Positions 25,875-37,500 are shown, counted from the first letter of the stretch. The stretch: DNA of 64,000 bases from Kiritimatiellia bacterium (GCA_028716365.1 JAQUPZ010000006.1:124001-188000), one strand, 5' to 3'. The notes: generated by a model from the letters alone, not told the origin. Translations and numbers: made by a program.

Positions 25875-26669
25875 ATGACCAGTTGTTTCCAAACTTTACG
25901 AATGTTCCGATTAGCATATCTCAACAAAACTATTACAAAATACACTGGTCTATCCCCTATTAATCAAACCGAGAAAGATGATGTGTTTGTTGTGGGATAC
26001 CCAAAGTCGGGTAACACTTGGATGCAGTATCTTATCGCAAGAATGTTCTATGGTGTTATTTGTGAGGAGGCGCCGGATGTTGTGGTTCAGGAACTGGTTC
26101 CTGATGTACATTACAATAAATATTATAAACGGTTTTCTTCGCCAACGTTTTTTAAGTCGCATTTTCTCCCCAGTCCTGACTATCAGAGAGTCGTATATCT
26201 TGTACGTGACGGCCGCGATGTGATGGTCTCGTATATGCATTATTTGTCGGCTACACGAGGAAAATCGATAGATATGCTGAACCTTCTGAGAACAGAAGAA
26301 GGTTTGTTTCCCTGCAAGTGGCACGAGCACGTAGAGGCTTGGCTTGAAAATCCTTGGAAGGCTAGACTTTTAGTAATTAAGTACGAGGATTTACATCGAG
26401 ATGCGGTTGGCGAATTGCGGAAATTGTGTGAGTTCTCCGGTCATAATAAATCGCTACAAGTACTTGAAGCTGCCATTAAGGGCGCCTCAATTGATGTCAT
26501 GAAACGAAGAGAAGCCAGTCAGGGTTGGGCAAACCCTGTATGGCCTCGTGACAAGTCTTTTGTCAGGACTGGGTTGGTTGGTGGATACAAAAATGAAATG
26601 GGAGAAGAAGAGCAAGAAATATTTATGAGTTATTCCGGTGTCGTTATGAAAAAGATGGGATATGTCTAG
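25875..26669 (+). CDS. Sulfotransferase (PAPS-dependent, Sulfotransfer_1 type)
   Basis: 264 residues from ATG 25875; a TTG at 25854 would add seven. The 5'-phosphosulfate-binding loop is VGYPKSGNTWMQYLI (residues 41-55), and the 3'-phosphate-binding motif is VVYLVRDGRDVMVSYMHYL with its Arg and Ser. A catalytic-type His is expected in the KSHFLPSPD segment, and the C-terminal phosphate-binding loop is FVRTGLVGGYKNEM. The family transfers sulfate from PAPS to hydroxyl groups of carbohydrates or small molecules. Placed among polysaccharide genes, sulfation of a surface glycan is the likely role. It lies about 80 bases after the ABC ATPase. Confidence 0.9.
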   Translation: MTSCFQTLRMFRLAYLNKTITKYTGLSPINQTEKDDVFVVGYPKSGNTWMQYLIARMFYGVICEEAPDVVVQELVPDVHYNKYYKRFSSPTFFKSHFLPSPDYQRVVYLVRDGRDVMVSYMHYLSATRGKSIDMLNLLRTEEGLFPCKWHEHVEAWLENPWKARLLVIKYEDLHRDAVGELRKLCEFSGHNKSLQVLEAAIKGASIDVMKRREASQGWANPVWPRDKSFVRTGLVGGYKNEMGEEEQEIFMSYSGVVMKKMGYV

Positions 26670-27000
26670 CAAGATCTTGTAATTATAAGTCTTTCGTTCG
26701 TTTGTATCGCTAGTTGTTGTCGCTGTATGCTCGAAGCGACGAGGAGGGTACTTGCTAAATTCTGGTGCAGAAAGTCGTCAGAGGTTATAAGTGCTGTTTG
26801 TGTGGATTCGAATTGCTTTTTTCTGACGATGTGTGCGTTGGTGGGGTTTGATGTTGAGCGGGCTTTCTCTCGATAGGTGTAGCGGTTATAGCGTTGCCTG
26901 TGCCGATTCTAAAGGTCGTTTCTGACATTTTGACTAAGGAAAGTGTATATTTCTATCGGCGATGGCATGATACAATAAAGATTAACGGGTGTTATATTGT
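26670..27000. other. Intergenic region before the broken formyltransferase
   Basis: 331 bases with no confident gene. Short open stretches exist, such as one giving KCCLCGFELLFSDD near 26790 and one giving VSDILTKESVYFYRRWHD near 26920, but neither has a start, a ribosome-binding site or a recognised family. They may be remnants of older genes. I see no repeat or terminator here. Confidence 0.3.
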
Positions 27001-27187
27001 ATGCGGATAATATTATGTGCATATCACTGGATTGGATGTGAGGCCATTAGATTGTTGTTGGAAAAGGGGCACGATCTGTACATCTTCACGCATGAATCGC
27101 CTTTTTATGTTCCAAGTGTCATTGATTATTGCCGGCGCGTTGGTGTCAAATACAGTATTGCAAATATCTCAGAATGTGCATTTAAGC
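27001..27187 (+). pseudogene. Formyltransferase, 5' fragment (interrupted by an IS element)
   Basis: From ATG 27001 the protein begins MRIILCAYHWIGCEAIRLLL, continues GHDLYIFTHESPFYVPSVID and CRRVGVKYSIANISECAFK. This is the N-terminal Rossmann part of a folate-dependent formyltransferase of the Fmt/ArnA family. The frame then enters an insertion sequence at 27188 and stops within six bases. Removing 27188-28442 (the element plus one copy of the 4-base duplication) joins it in frame to the fragment at 28443, giving CAFKPFQPGVIASVYY with no lost residue. In a polysaccharide locus the intact enzyme most likely N-formylated an amino sugar. Confidence 0.8.
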
Positions 27188-27257
27188 TGACCTGACTCCC
27201 TTAAACGAGTCCAGCTGATGTGGTAGAATACAGCTGGATATAAAGGGAGGTCAAGAG

Positions 27258-27522
27258 ATGAAGAAGCGGCTGAACATAGAGAAGGCGATTCGGGTATTGC
27301 GAGAGATGGAAGTGCTACAAAGCCAGGGGGATTCCGTGCCGGAAGCTTGGAATCCAGGATAACACGTGTTACCGGTGGAAGAAGGAATTAGGAGGGCTGG
27401 ACATAAGTCAGACGAGGCGGCTGAAGGTCTTGGAGACTGAGAATGCCAGGATGAAGAAACTGGTGGCGGACCTTTCTCTGGATAATGCGATTTTGAAAGA
27501 GGTAGCCTCGGGAAACTCCTGA
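27258..27522 (+). pseudogene. IS3-family transposase OrfA, frameshifted
   Basis: ATG 27258 has GGGAGG at ideal spacing. The frame starts MKKRLNIEKAIRVLREMEVL and then loses its frame near 27350; sense resumes with NTYRWKKELGG-like residues (frame shift needed), LETENARMKKLVADLSLDNA and ILKEVASGN. This is the helix-turn-helix plus leucine-zipper layout of OrfA. At least one indel prevents a full product. Confidence 0.8.
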
Positions 27523-28412
27523 GCCCGGCGAAACGCAGGTACATGGTAGAACATGTAAGCAAAGAGTTGCACGTTTCAGAACGCGGGACATGCAGGGTCT
27601 TGGGGCAGGCATGAAGTACCCAGCGATGCCGTGCTGAGGTTTGAGATGACGAGGATGCGTTGACGGGCAGGATGTTGCAGTTAGCCAGCTGCTATGGGCG
27701 ATATGGATGCAGACGGGTAACAGCTTTGCTGTGACGTGAAGGATGGAATGTAAATCACAAACGGGTGGAACGGATATGGAGGACAGAAGGACTGAAAGTG
27801 CCGCAGAAACAGCCGAAGAAAGGACGTTTATGGCTGAATGATGGATCCTGTGTGAGGCTTCGGCCAGCGTATAAGGACCATGAATGGAGTTATGATTTTA
27901 TTCACGACATGACAAGAGATGGTCGAGGAATCAGGATAATGACGGTGATAGATGAATATACGAGGGAGTGCTTAGCACTTGAAGTTGAAAGGAGTCTGAA
28001 ATCGGAGGATGTATTGGCTGTACTGGATGATCTGTTCATACTTCGTGGGATTCAGGAACATATTCGTAGCGACAACGGCTCGGAGTTCACGGCTGAAGTG
28101 ATGCGCAACTGACTGGGAACTCTGGAGATAAAGCCGTTGTACATCGAACCAGGCAGTCCTTGGGAAAGCGGATACGTTGAGAGTTTTCATGGCAGACTGC
28201 GGGACGAACTGCTTAATGCGAAACTGTTCGATACGTTATGGGAGGCGCAAATACTGATAGAACAATGGAGGAGAGATTATAACACAATAAGGCCACATAG
28301 TTCTCTGGGGTATCGGCCATCGACACCCGTGGCATATGTGGGATCACCGGGAATACCGTTGCTACAGTCAGAAAACCACACTACAGCGGCTTTTGCAAAA
28401 CTTGCATTATGA
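27523..28412 (+). pseudogene. IS3-family transposase OrfB (DDE integrase), broken
   Basis: Recognisable segments in order: RRYMVEHVSKELHVSER, LQLASCYGRYGCRRVTALL-like text (shifted frames), RVERIWRTEGLKVPQKQPKK, then the catalytic core with WSYDFIHD (first Asp), HIRSDNGSEF (second Asp) and [14 protein letters not shown] (Glu), ending [13 protein letters not shown]. An in-frame TGA at 28110-28112 sits where the family has Trp (AEVMRNWLGTL), a single G-to-A change. Several indels lie before 27765. The element cannot make its own full-length transposase. Confidence 0.85.
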
Positions 28413-28442
28413 ATGGTATCAATACCTGGGGCAGGTCAGAGC

Positions 28443-28828
28443 CTTTTCAGCCGGGCGTGATTGCCAGTGTATACTATCGGTACTTGATAGATGCCAGAGT
28501 GATTCAAGCGGTCAGCAGAAAAATATTTAACCTACATCCAAGTTTGTTTCCAAAATATCAAGGGTGTTCGTCCTTGACATGGGTAATGATTGAAGGAGAC
28601 GATTTTTGTGGTTACACGTATCACTTGATTGATGAGGGTTGTGATACTGGAAATGTACTAATTCAGAAGAAAATAGCTATATACGACTTTGATACTCAAC
28701 TTAGTCTTTACTATAGAGTCATGTTCGAGGCTGTTGCTGATTTTATGAATGCTTTTGATATGTGTGCGAGAGGAAGTGTGTCTTATAAGAGAAAATATCC
28801 ATGGGGTAATATGTTCTATGAGTTTTAA
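28443..28828 (+). pseudogene. Formyltransferase, 3' fragment
   Basis: This part holds the catalytic region: FQPGVIASVYYRYLIDARVI, IFNLHPSLFPKYQGCSSLTW with the Asn and His of the N-x-H-P-S-L-P motif, then HLIDEGCDTGNVL with the catalytic Asp. Joined to the 5' fragment the protein would be 190 residues, the size of a formyltransferase catalytic domain without a long C-terminal extension. On its own it lacks a start in a sensible place, so it is non-functional unless the element excises. The stop TAA is at 28826-28828, and coding-like residues (EEKRAFAEFWKRK) follow it in the same frame for about 60 bases. Confidence 0.8.
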
Positions 28829-28912
28829 GAAGAAAAACGTGCTTTTGCTGAATTTTGGAAAAGGAAGATTATATCTGTGTAACAGGAATTCATTGGGGAT
28901 TACCGGTGTTCC

Positions 28913-29851
28913 GTGATAAAGAAATTTCTTTTGAGAATTAAAGTCGGAGTTTCTTGGAGATTCAGACATTTTTTGCCTAGGGCGATTTTCTTTTCTGCAT
29001 TTTTGGCAGGGCTTTTTAGAGGTCTTCCGGGAGGAAAATTTGTATGGTTTGGATTACGTTGCGCGCGGAAACTGCGCAAGGCCGGAATGAATGAGGTAGC
29101 GTGGTTTTTGTCTGTCAATCCGGTAAGTTCGATCCGGTATTTTGAATTTCCATTTATTGAACGATATATGCCTCATATCTCAGGCGGGAGATATCTTGAC
29201 GTTTCCTCGCCTATGCTTTTCGGTTGTTGGTGGCTGGCAAAGCACAGTGATGTCGAAATCGATTTTATCAATCCTGACAAGAATGATCTGTATACAAATA
29301 ACATGATTCTAAAGGGGTTGGGTTTTCAGGGAAGAGCCCGTTTCTGTCCACAGGATGCCAGTAAACTGCCTTGGCCTGACGGAACGTTTGATGGCATATG
29401 GATGATCAGTGTTATTGAGCACATTGCGGAGCCAGATGATATTCAGGCACTTCTTGAGCTTCAGCGCGTCTTAGGAAAAGGTGCAAAGTTGGTTCTTACG
29501 ACTATTGTGTCATCGGAGTTTCGCAAAGAATATAGAAGTTACAGTACGTATAAAATTGCGAACATCAAACCTGATGCCCAAGGTAATTACTTCTTCCAGC
29601 GACGTTATGATGCTCAAACGCTGAAGTCTAGGATCATCGATGTTTTAGATAGAATGACTTTAAGGGAATCGGAAATATGGACAGAGAAAAAAGATGGATT
29701 ATTTGATGAATATGTTCAAGGTTGGCTCAAGAATGGGATCAAAACCACGAATAAGGATCCCTTGCTGATGTCCAAGTACTTTGAAAAACGTGATTTTCAT
29801 GACTTGAAAGGGTTTGGCATTGGTTGTTATTTGTTCGAAAAAAATTCATAG
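28913..29851 (+). CDS. Class I SAM-dependent methyltransferase
   Basis: 312 residues from GTG 28913; no strong ribosome-binding site decides the start. The first 40 residues are basic and hydrophobic. The Rossmann domain has GGRYLDVSSPMLFGCWWLA, which is an atypical motif I (normally DxGxGxG; here DVSSPML), then EIDFINPDKNDLY, FCPQDASKLPWPDGTFDG and IWMISVIEHIAEPDDI, and VLGKGAKLVLTTI. Motifs II-IV therefore fit Methyltransf_11 enzymes, while the SAM-binding glycines are altered. Either it binds SAM differently or it has lost activity. It lies in the accessory polysaccharide stretch. Confidence 0.8.
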   Translation: MIKKFLLRIKVGVSWRFRHFLPRAIFFSAFLAGLFRGLPGGKFVWFGLRCARKLRKAGMNEVAWFLSVNPVSSIRYFEFPFIERYMPHISGGRYLDVSSPMLFGCWWLAKHSDVEIDFINPDKNDLYTNNMILKGLGFQGRARFCPQDASKLPWPDGTFDGIWMISVIEHIAEPDDIQALLELQRVLGKGAKLVLTTIVSSEFRKEYRSYSTYKIANIKPDAQGNYFFQRRYDAQTLKSRIIDVLDRMTLRESEIWTEKKDGLFDEYVQGWLKNGIKTTNKDPLLMSKYFEKRDFHDLKGFGIGCYLFEKNS

Positions 29852-29969
29852 AACAGCACTGATATAAGCGAGAAAATAAATAGCATGCACTACTTCACTG
29901 GTTCATACAACAAACGGTAAGCAGTATGTTCTATGTAATAGAAGAAGGAATTGTTGAGGAAGATTGATT

Positions 29970-31127
29970 TTGAAATTGATAATTGATGGTGATGTGTTTG
30001 CTTGGCAAAAAAAAGGGGGTATCTCCAGATTTTTCGATGAGATTTTTGCTAGGCTTATTCGTCTGGATCCGGAGATCAAGATTGATATAGCTATCTCAAG
30101 GACGCCCGTTTCAGATTTTTTAAAAAATAGTCCGTTAAACATAAGAAGAATACCACAGGTTTCAGGTTCTTTCAGACCATGGCGTTTCTGGAATCCTTTT
30201 TGCAGGGTCGTAAATCATGTAATAGCAAATTCATGGTGGCGACATGTGCGAGCGGATGTATTTATGTCGACATACTACACAACACCTCCTGTTGGTTTGC
30301 CATCTGTGTGTGTTGTTTATGATATGATAATGGAACGTTATCCGGAATTGTTCACAGATGACGGAGCAAAGAAACTTGTTTGGCAAAAAAGGCAAGCGAT
30401 TAAACAGGCCGAACGTGTTTTGTGTATCTCGGAGAATACCCAGAAGGATGTTATTGAGTTGACTGGAGTATCAAGGGCGAAGTGTCTTGTTGTCTATCCT
30501 GCTCCATTTGTGACTTCGCAGTCTCGTGTTGACGCGGAGTCAGTCGCCGAAACAAACAGAGAACCATTTTTGTTATATGTAGGAGACTATCATACGCCGC
30601 ATAAGAATTTTTCTTTCCTCTTAAAGAGTCTCGGTAGTGTTTTAACCAATGAACTTCCTTTCAAGCGGCTGATAGTTGTGTCTCCGGTGGAGCCCACTTC
30701 TTCAGACCTGAAATCCTTTGCTGGATTAATCCGGCCAGAACGCCTGGAGTTTATAACTGATTGTGATGATAGGAAACTTATGTTTTTTTACAAGACCTGT
30801 ACGGCATTTGTCTATCCTTCATTGTATGAGGGATTTGGTATTCCGGTGGTTGAAGCTTTATCCTGTGGCGCACCGGTTGTTTGTTCCAATACCTCATCGT
30901 TGCCAGAAGTTGGAGGAGATGCAGTATATTATTTTAATCCTACCTCAGTGGATGATTTTGCTGTGGCATTGAAGAAAGCTCTTTCTGATGGCCGCACTCC
31001 TGAAAAACTCTTGCAACGGATTGGACAAACGGAGAAATTCTCTTGGGACAAGACAGCGTTAGTATTTCTTGAAGTATTGGAGAATGTGACAACAATGCAT
31101 ACTGAAAATCTAAATAGGAAGATATGA
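29970..31127 (+). CDS. GT4-family glycosyltransferase (MtfA/WbdB type)
   Basis: 385 residues from TTG 29970, preferred because AGGA lies 9 bases before it; TTG 29964 would add two residues. The N-terminus [20 protein letters not shown] has the Gly-Gly turn that binds the acceptor side. The domain boundary is near LVVYPAPF, then [46 protein letters not shown] and the donor motif [19 protein letters not shown] with E-x7-[14 protein letters not shown] completes it. These enzymes usually transfer mannose or similar sugars in O-antigen synthesis. No repeat insertions are seen in this copy, unlike the two GT4 genes at the left edge. Confidence 0.92.
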   Translation: MKLIIDGDVFAWQKKGGISRFFDEIFARLIRLDPEIKIDIAISRTPVSDFLKNSPLNIRRIPQVSGSFRPWRFWNPFCRVVNHVIANSWWRHVRADVFMSTYYTTPPVGLPSVCVVYDMIMERYPELFTDDGAKKLVWQKRQAIKQAERVLCISENTQKDVIELTGVSRAKCLVVYPAPFVTSQSRVDAESVAETNREPFLLYVGDYHTPHKNFSFLLKSLGSVLTNELPFKRLIVVSPVEPTSSDLKSFAGLIRPERLEFITDCDDRKLMFFYKTCTAFVYPSLYEGFGIPVVEALSCGAPVVCSNTSSLPEVGGDAVYYFNPTSVDDFAVALKKALSDGRTPEKLLQRIGQTEKFSWDKTALVFLEVLENVTTMHTENLNRKI

Positions 31128-31201
31128 GAAACTATATACTGCTCCCCTTCAAAGAAAGGGTCTGACTTGATATAAGTTAGACCTTTAAAGGAGGGGTGGA
31201 A

Positions 31202-31294
31202 ATGGACCGCAAGAAATGGAGCTCGGAGGACAAGTTCAAGATTGTTACGGAAGGTATCAGCAATAAAGTTCCCCTAGGGGAACTTTGTGGTTGA
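31202..31294 (+). pseudogene. Transposase OrfA N-terminal stub
   Basis: ATG 31202 with GGAGGGG 7-8 bases upstream starts MDRKKWSSEDKFKIVTEGIS and ends at a TGA after VPLGELCG. This is the first helix of an HTH_Tnp_1 transposase (pattern K-W-S/T-x-E-x-K-F-K-I-V). The rest of the gene is missing, so it is the residue of a deleted IS element different from the one at 27188. Confidence 0.65.
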
Positions 31295-31448
31295 ATAATC
31301 TGTTTGTCTTGTCGAAAAATCCCGTGTTTTCTTTAAATTGCCTATTTTTTACAAATTCCTGACAACGTATTGCTGGGAGTATTATGTGATGAATGGTAGA
31401 CTTTCGTATGTGTAGAAGGTGCATATCCTGAGGTTAATAGTATGAATA

Positions 31449-31475
31449 ATTTTCGACAGAATTAACAGGATGTTC
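31449..31475 (+). repeat. CGACAGAATTAACAGGAT short dispersed-type repeat
   Basis: The word resembles the common GACAGGATTAACAGGAT repeat seen scattered in some bacterial genomes (recollection). A single copy is present here, about 90 bases before the giant gene. Confidence 0.3.
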
Positions 31476-31510
31476 CGAATAATGTGTAGGTGAATTACCG
31501 ATTAACATGG

Positions 31511-31540
31511 GTGACACGGGGACAGGGAGACTGGGAGAAA
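31511..31540 (+). repeat. GACAGGGAGAC short repeat upstream of the giant gene
   Basis: GTGACACGGGGACAGGGAGA is the same word type as the tract inside the ABC ATPase gene (24457-24602). It ends 24 bases before the giant gene's ATG. Confidence 0.55.
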
Positions 31541-31564
31541 CTGTGAAAGGTTACGGAGTGAGGA

Positions 31565-34500
31565 ATGTTAAAGGATAATAAACATATATCGGTTTTTAGT
31601 AATTGGTGGTCTATTGAAAAATTACTGATAACTGTTAACCTGCTTTTGCAAATAATTACGGCAAATTTTGCCACCGCCGATGTTACCAATACATGGCATT
31701 TCACGAATTATATATACAATCTTTCAAATCCCCTTGTAATGGAGATCAATACTAATATGCCAGGTTATGTTCAGTTGGTTCTGCAAACCCAAAATAAATA
31801 TTACACTACTCTTGCTGATTATACAAATGCGTTTTATAGGAACCGCTTGGCCCTGGGATATGACTCTTGTATCCGACTTAGTGGCTCTCCGGGTACTTAT
31901 TCGCAATCAGGTTCGTTTATCTCGAGAATTCTGGATGGTGGTGGAGGTGGAAATATCTGGCAAAGTATTAAAGCTAGAGTTGAGAATGATTATCATGTTA
32001 CGGATCCGACACTTGTTGCGTATTATAGAATGGATAATGACAACTGGTTGGATGGCGCAACCGCTGGTTATGCTCTGCCAAGTACCAATTCAATAGGATT
32101 TAGTGCAGATGCGGCTGTAGGAACGTATTCGAGTTTATTTGATGGGCATCAGTATGTCTATCGGGATTCGTCCTTACCTATCACGTCGGCTTTTACTGTT
32201 TCGTTTTGGGTTAAAGCTCTTGTATTAGATGAACAGGTTATATATTTCCCAATATCCGTTGGTTATGGTGCTTCAGAGGCTATCTCCATAAGGGTTGGAG
32301 GGCCATGGGCATCGGTGGGTTATACGGCCGAGTCTATTGCGTTAGTTTTGAATGGACAACCCAGAATATCTTCGTCGGAATCCAATACATTCTCTATTGC
32401 CAATGACTTGGGCATTTGGCGTCACATTGTGGTGATATATGACGACGCTGCTTCGCCTCGTACGCGTATTTTCAAAGATGGTATTGAGATTCCTACCGTA
32501 TCGCAAAATGCTTCGGGGAACGTAATGATAAATAATAAGTTAAATATTGGTCGACGAGTTGATGCTTTCTGGTATTGGAATGGATATATTGATGGAGTTG
32601 TAATCTGGAATAAAGCTTTGACAACGAATGATGTCGCACGTCTTTATACTTACCGTTATCGAGATCTTCAACCCTTTAAAATGCAGGTTCGATCGGGGAC
32701 AAGCCCTGCTGATGTATTGGTAAAGGCTTTTGTAGGGATTGATGGCACCACTAATTCGTTTTATTACAACGAAAGTATTACAAATAATTCGATTAATTAT
32801 AATCCTGCGGATCGTTATGTTCAGTATATGGCATATTTCGACGCCAGCACAAACAGAACTCAGACTCCGCTTTTGAGTTCAGTTGGGATATTCGGCGACC
32901 AGACTGTTGCTTTTGATAATAATAATTACGATTTTATTCAGGGTTCATATACTTCGATTACGAATGAACCGGCAGCAAGCCCAACGCCTTCGCTCGGATT
33001 GGCGAAAGATGTCAATGGTGGTTACTTTACCAATGGAACATATACTTCAAGGACTATTGATGCCGGTGGTCCCGGAACGTGGAACACTATATTTTGGAAA
33101 GTACCGTCTGAACTTTCATCAACTCTTTCCGGACTGGTCGGATTATGGCACATGAACTGGAGTTGGGGATCGGATAAAGGTGGTTTTGTTGCCACACCAC
33201 AGGGTGGAGCCACGTTTACCGGTACTGCAAAGTTTGGTAATGGATCTGGTTTGTTCAACGGGTCGGGAGCGAGGGTTGATATCAACATTGGTGTAAATAA
33301 TCAGTCTTTGGAGTTTTGGATTAAGGATGCAAATATCAATGATGGTATAATGGAAATTGCTACTGCAGGTGGAACGGCATATCTGTCCATCTCCAATCAT
33401 ACAGTGACAGTAACAGGCAATTACGGTACCAGCAGTAAGTTGTATGTGAATGGTGATTCGGCTTGCCTGAAGTTGTTAAACGGATGGAATCATGTTGCGA
33501 TTGTTTTTGGCAGTTCTCTCTTAATCAACAGTATCAGTTTGGGTATTGCCAATGGCGATTTCGCGGAGGGGGCTATGGATGAAATGGCCACTTATAATTA
33601 TGGACTGACTTTAGCTGAAGTAAATGCGCATTTTACATCAGGCCGTCGTTTTGCCGCAGGAACTGTACAGGCACAGGTGAGATATGGCGATGCCTTGCCG
33701 CTGACAAATAGTTTTACGGGACCCGGAGGATTTCCGACAGCTTATTATGGAAATGGGAATCCTCTTTCATTTGATGCCCAGTATCTTCAGTACAAGATGT
33801 TTTTTGCAGGTGATGGAGATGCGACACCAATTGTTGATTCAGTAACCTTGAATTACGAGGCGACTACATTTATTGATGATACCCAAACGGAATTTACGCA
33901 AGGGTCTTTTGATAACTCTCAAACTGTCTGGTATGGCGATGATATCAAGCTTCTTTACCCTGCAAGTGTTGGTCCTGCAAACCTGAATCTTTCGGCTGAT
34001 CCGTTCGGTATGAACCTGTGGCATTTGGATGAAGCTTCGTGGTTGGGAGGTGGTAGCATCGTAATAGATTCAAGAGGTGGCATGAATGGAAATCCGTACG
34101 GGAATGCCAATACAGTGCCAAGTACGGCTGTTGGATCATATTGTGGCAGTTTTGGCGGCAGTGGCGCTTATCTCGATTTGACAACAATCAATCTATCAGG
34201 AGAGTTCTCAATCAACCTTTGGTTCAATACCATTAATATTAGTAATAGAATGGTATTGCTTTCCTCGGATAATGGTGGTGGTACTTATTTTACAATTGAA
34301 GTGAATGGCAATGGTTCTGCCACGACCATTGGCAAGGCGGCCCTGACTGTTTTCAATGGAAGTACTGTATATACTGCTCTTGCCAACAGAGAGGCACTTA
34401 ATGATGGTAAATGGCACAATCTGGTGGCTGTCCGGGCTGGTAGCCAGATTCATATATATATAGATGGAGAGAGGGAAGGGACCGCGAATATTGGCGCAGG

Positions 34501-37500
34501 CTATGGATCGCTGGGAAACAAAACCGTTTATGCCGGGGCCAGACCCAGGGGCTCTCCAGACTTGTTCTATAATGGCTTGATTGATGAAGTTGCTGTCTGG
34601 AGCAGATCCCTGACGGAGGCAGAAATCGGCAATAATTATGCCGGTGGATTCAGAACGCAGGGAACAGGCGAATACATTTCTGAAACAGTTGATGCGAGTG
34701 ACCAGGCAATCTGGCAAACACTTTCATGGGTTACTGATGGACCGTATAGTAAGCCGTTATCGGGCGGTGATCTGACATTAGTTGGTTTGTGGCACATGGA
34801 AGAGGCCGGTAGTCCGATTACAAATTCCGTGGGAATAAATGACGGGACATTTGCCGGGGGTGTAACTGCGGGAACAAGTGGCAGATTCGGTAAATGTCTT
34901 GATTTCAATGGTACATTAGGATTTGTTTCAATTGCCGGTCCGGCTGTGAACCTTGAACCGCCGAATATTACAGTTGAAGCATGGATAAATGCGGATGATG
35001 CGGTGAATCGTCCGATTTTTGATAAGAGTGATGGTGGTGCCAATGGATATGTTATTGGTCTTGATGTTTCAGGAAAACCATACTTCAAGGTGGGCGCGAC
35101 CGTTTGTACTGGTTACCTGCCCGTTCGCGTTGGCAAGTGGACTCACATTGCCGGTTGTTTTGACTCGGTCAGCTCACGGTTAAGACTTTATATTGACGGT
35201 GAACTTGCCGGAATTACCGATCCGGTTGCGGTGAGTCCGGTGTCCGGTCAGCCTGCAATAATTGGACGCGATGCTTTGGCTACCGGATATTTTGATGGAA
35301 AGATTGACGAGGTTGCCGTTCATAATCGCGTTTTACTGGGAGAGGAAATCCTCGATCACTATAGATCAGGTGCAGTTACATTAAAATTCCAGGCGCGATC
35401 TTCAACTACTGATCCCACTTTTACGGGGCTCAATTTCCTGGGACCGGATAAGACAACAAATACATTTTTTGTTGATTCTAGCGGATCTTCTTTGATCGGC
35501 AGTATGGATCTTGGCCGGTATCTGCAGTACAAGGCCTACTTCGCCAGTGATAATTATAGACTGACTCCGAAGTTGAGTGGTGTGAGAGTGTATGTTGCAA
35601 ATTATCCGACCGCAAACCCGATGGTTGAACCTGATGTCAGTCACGCTATATATTTCCCTGGGAGATTACGTGGATTTACTGATTTAATTATTCAGGGTGG
35701 TCCTTCGGCAAATGTAAGGTACCAAATATCGGGTGATAGCAGTTCATGGTACTGGTGGAATGGGGTGGCATGGGCAAGTAATTCACCTTCTGATTATAAT
35801 TTTGCAAATCCAGTAAACATAATTAATGCCAACATAACCAACTTCTTTGAGCTATTCTATCCTAAAACAGGCGGCGACATGAGATTCAGGGCGTTCCTCC
35901 ATTCTGAGGGTGATTATCAAATACAGGTTGACAAGATAAACTTCGTTGCTTCCGCAGGTCGTATCGTTGTTACGGTACCGGATGGCCTTGAAGTTGGAAG
36001 CAGGGCCTGGGTTGTTGGCACACCACAGACAATCAGGTGGACAACGGATGGAATTGTAAGCGCCAACCTTGTGATTGAACTTTATAACAACAGCGGATCG
36101 AACTTTGTTACCACACTGGCGTCAGGTATCCCGAATACCAGCAATTATACCGTCAAGATATCGGATAATATCGGGACAACATACCGCATAAAAATCAGGG
36201 ATGCGAATGATTCGACAATCCATGACATGTCGGACAATGATTTCTGGCTGATCCAGGATTTCCATATAACAGTTCCTGACGGCGGTGAACACTGGTACAT
36301 TGGCCAGACCAACGTGGTCAGGTGGGATTCGCCCGGTCCGACGATATATGATCTCGGTTCACCTGCGGCATTGTGGTTCAGTAATGATGGCGGGACCAAC
36401 TGGATTGAGATTGTGCGGCCTGTAAACGCAATAGGCAACAACCAATATGCATGGAACACACCTTCCAACGATGCGCGGTTGGTTTCTGAAATTGCCAAGA
36501 TGGGTGTGTCAATTCCGGATGTTTCTGACCCCGTAACCGCCCTGTTTGGTGATGATTCTGACGGTACATTTGTGATGGCGGGTATTGTCGTGACGTATCC
36601 GTCGGCTGGTATTGGAATCAAGATGGGCAATCCGGTTGATATTTCATGGAATGCTGCCGGGGCAGGTACTAACGGTGTGCAAATCGATCTTTTCAACGGT
36701 GTAGAATGGACCAATCTCACCATGAACGCTCCATGTATAGCCGGTTCAAACAGTTTCAATACTGTGCTTACTGCTCCAAATCCCGCGTCTGGTGCGAAGA
36801 TCAAAATCACGGCGAATGAATTTCCTGCCGTGTGGGGTGTATCGGGAGATTTCACGCTGGCCGATATTAATATCATTACTCCCAGGGGTGGAACTCCGGC
36901 GGATCGTGATCACTGGCCGATTGGAACCACAAATTATATCACATGGACGTCAGGTGGAGCCGGGGATATTGTGGACGTAGAGTATTCACCGACAGGAACG
37001 AACTGGCTGCCTATTGCCATGGGATATTCTAATGTCAACAGCAGTGCTGGAAATATTGTCACCAACTGGTCGCCTCAATGGATAATACCCGGACCGCCGT
37101 CATCTAATTCCTATATCAGAATCAGATCAGTCACTTCGCCATCTCTTTATGCCATTACTCAGCCGTTTGACATGGCTGGCGTACAGATTGTGTCTCCGAA
37201 TGGCGGAGAAGTATGGGAATTTACGGCGACCAATGATGTAACATGGTTGTATCAGGGTGCTGGCGCAAATCTGGATGTGCAATTAGCCTATGTGGATAAT
37301 CCAACTACTAACGATTATGAACTTATTGATGCGAATATCAATATTCTCAGCGGGCGTCGGTCAATCGCTCCAAGCAAGGTTCGCCGGCCCACGAATTTTG
37401 GGCGTGTCCGCATCAAGTCGACCACTTTGCCCATGTTTGATACATCGGATAACGCATTTACGATCAGGGGATTGTCCATGACTTTCCCGCAGAGTAATGC

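Larger units (their letters stand above)
27188..28438 (+). mobile_element. Degenerate IS3-family element (IS407-like), 1251 bp
   Basis: The left end begins TGACCTGACTCC and the right end finishes GGGGCAGGTCA, whose reverse complement is TGACCTGCCCC: terminal inverted repeats with two mismatches in twelve. The flanking tetranucleotides are AAGC (27184-27187) and GAGC (28439-28442), a 4-base target duplication with one change. Inside are an OrfA-type and an OrfB-type transposase frame, both broken. The transposase sequence resembles the IS407 group of IS3 (family assignment from memory of conserved motifs). The element sits inside a formyltransferase gene. Confidence 0.88.
31128..31564. other. 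Intergenic region before the giant gene (437 bases) with a transposase stub and short repeats
   Basis: It contains an imperfect inverted repeat around 31140-31200 (CTCCCCTT... against ...AAAGGAGGGG), a 30-codon transposase start at 31202-31294, and two short dispersed-type repeats at 31449-31475 and 31511-31540. The promoter of the giant gene must lie here, but I could not pick a convincing site. Confidence 0.5.

Noticed and set aside
28376..28412. A right end for the IS element at the transposase stop
   Set aside because: The matching inverted terminus is at 28428-28438, and only that end restores the host reading frame.
36145..36876. 243-codon - strand frame opposite the giant gene
   Set aside because: Antisense to Ig-like repeats whose repeated pattern is consistent only on the + strand.
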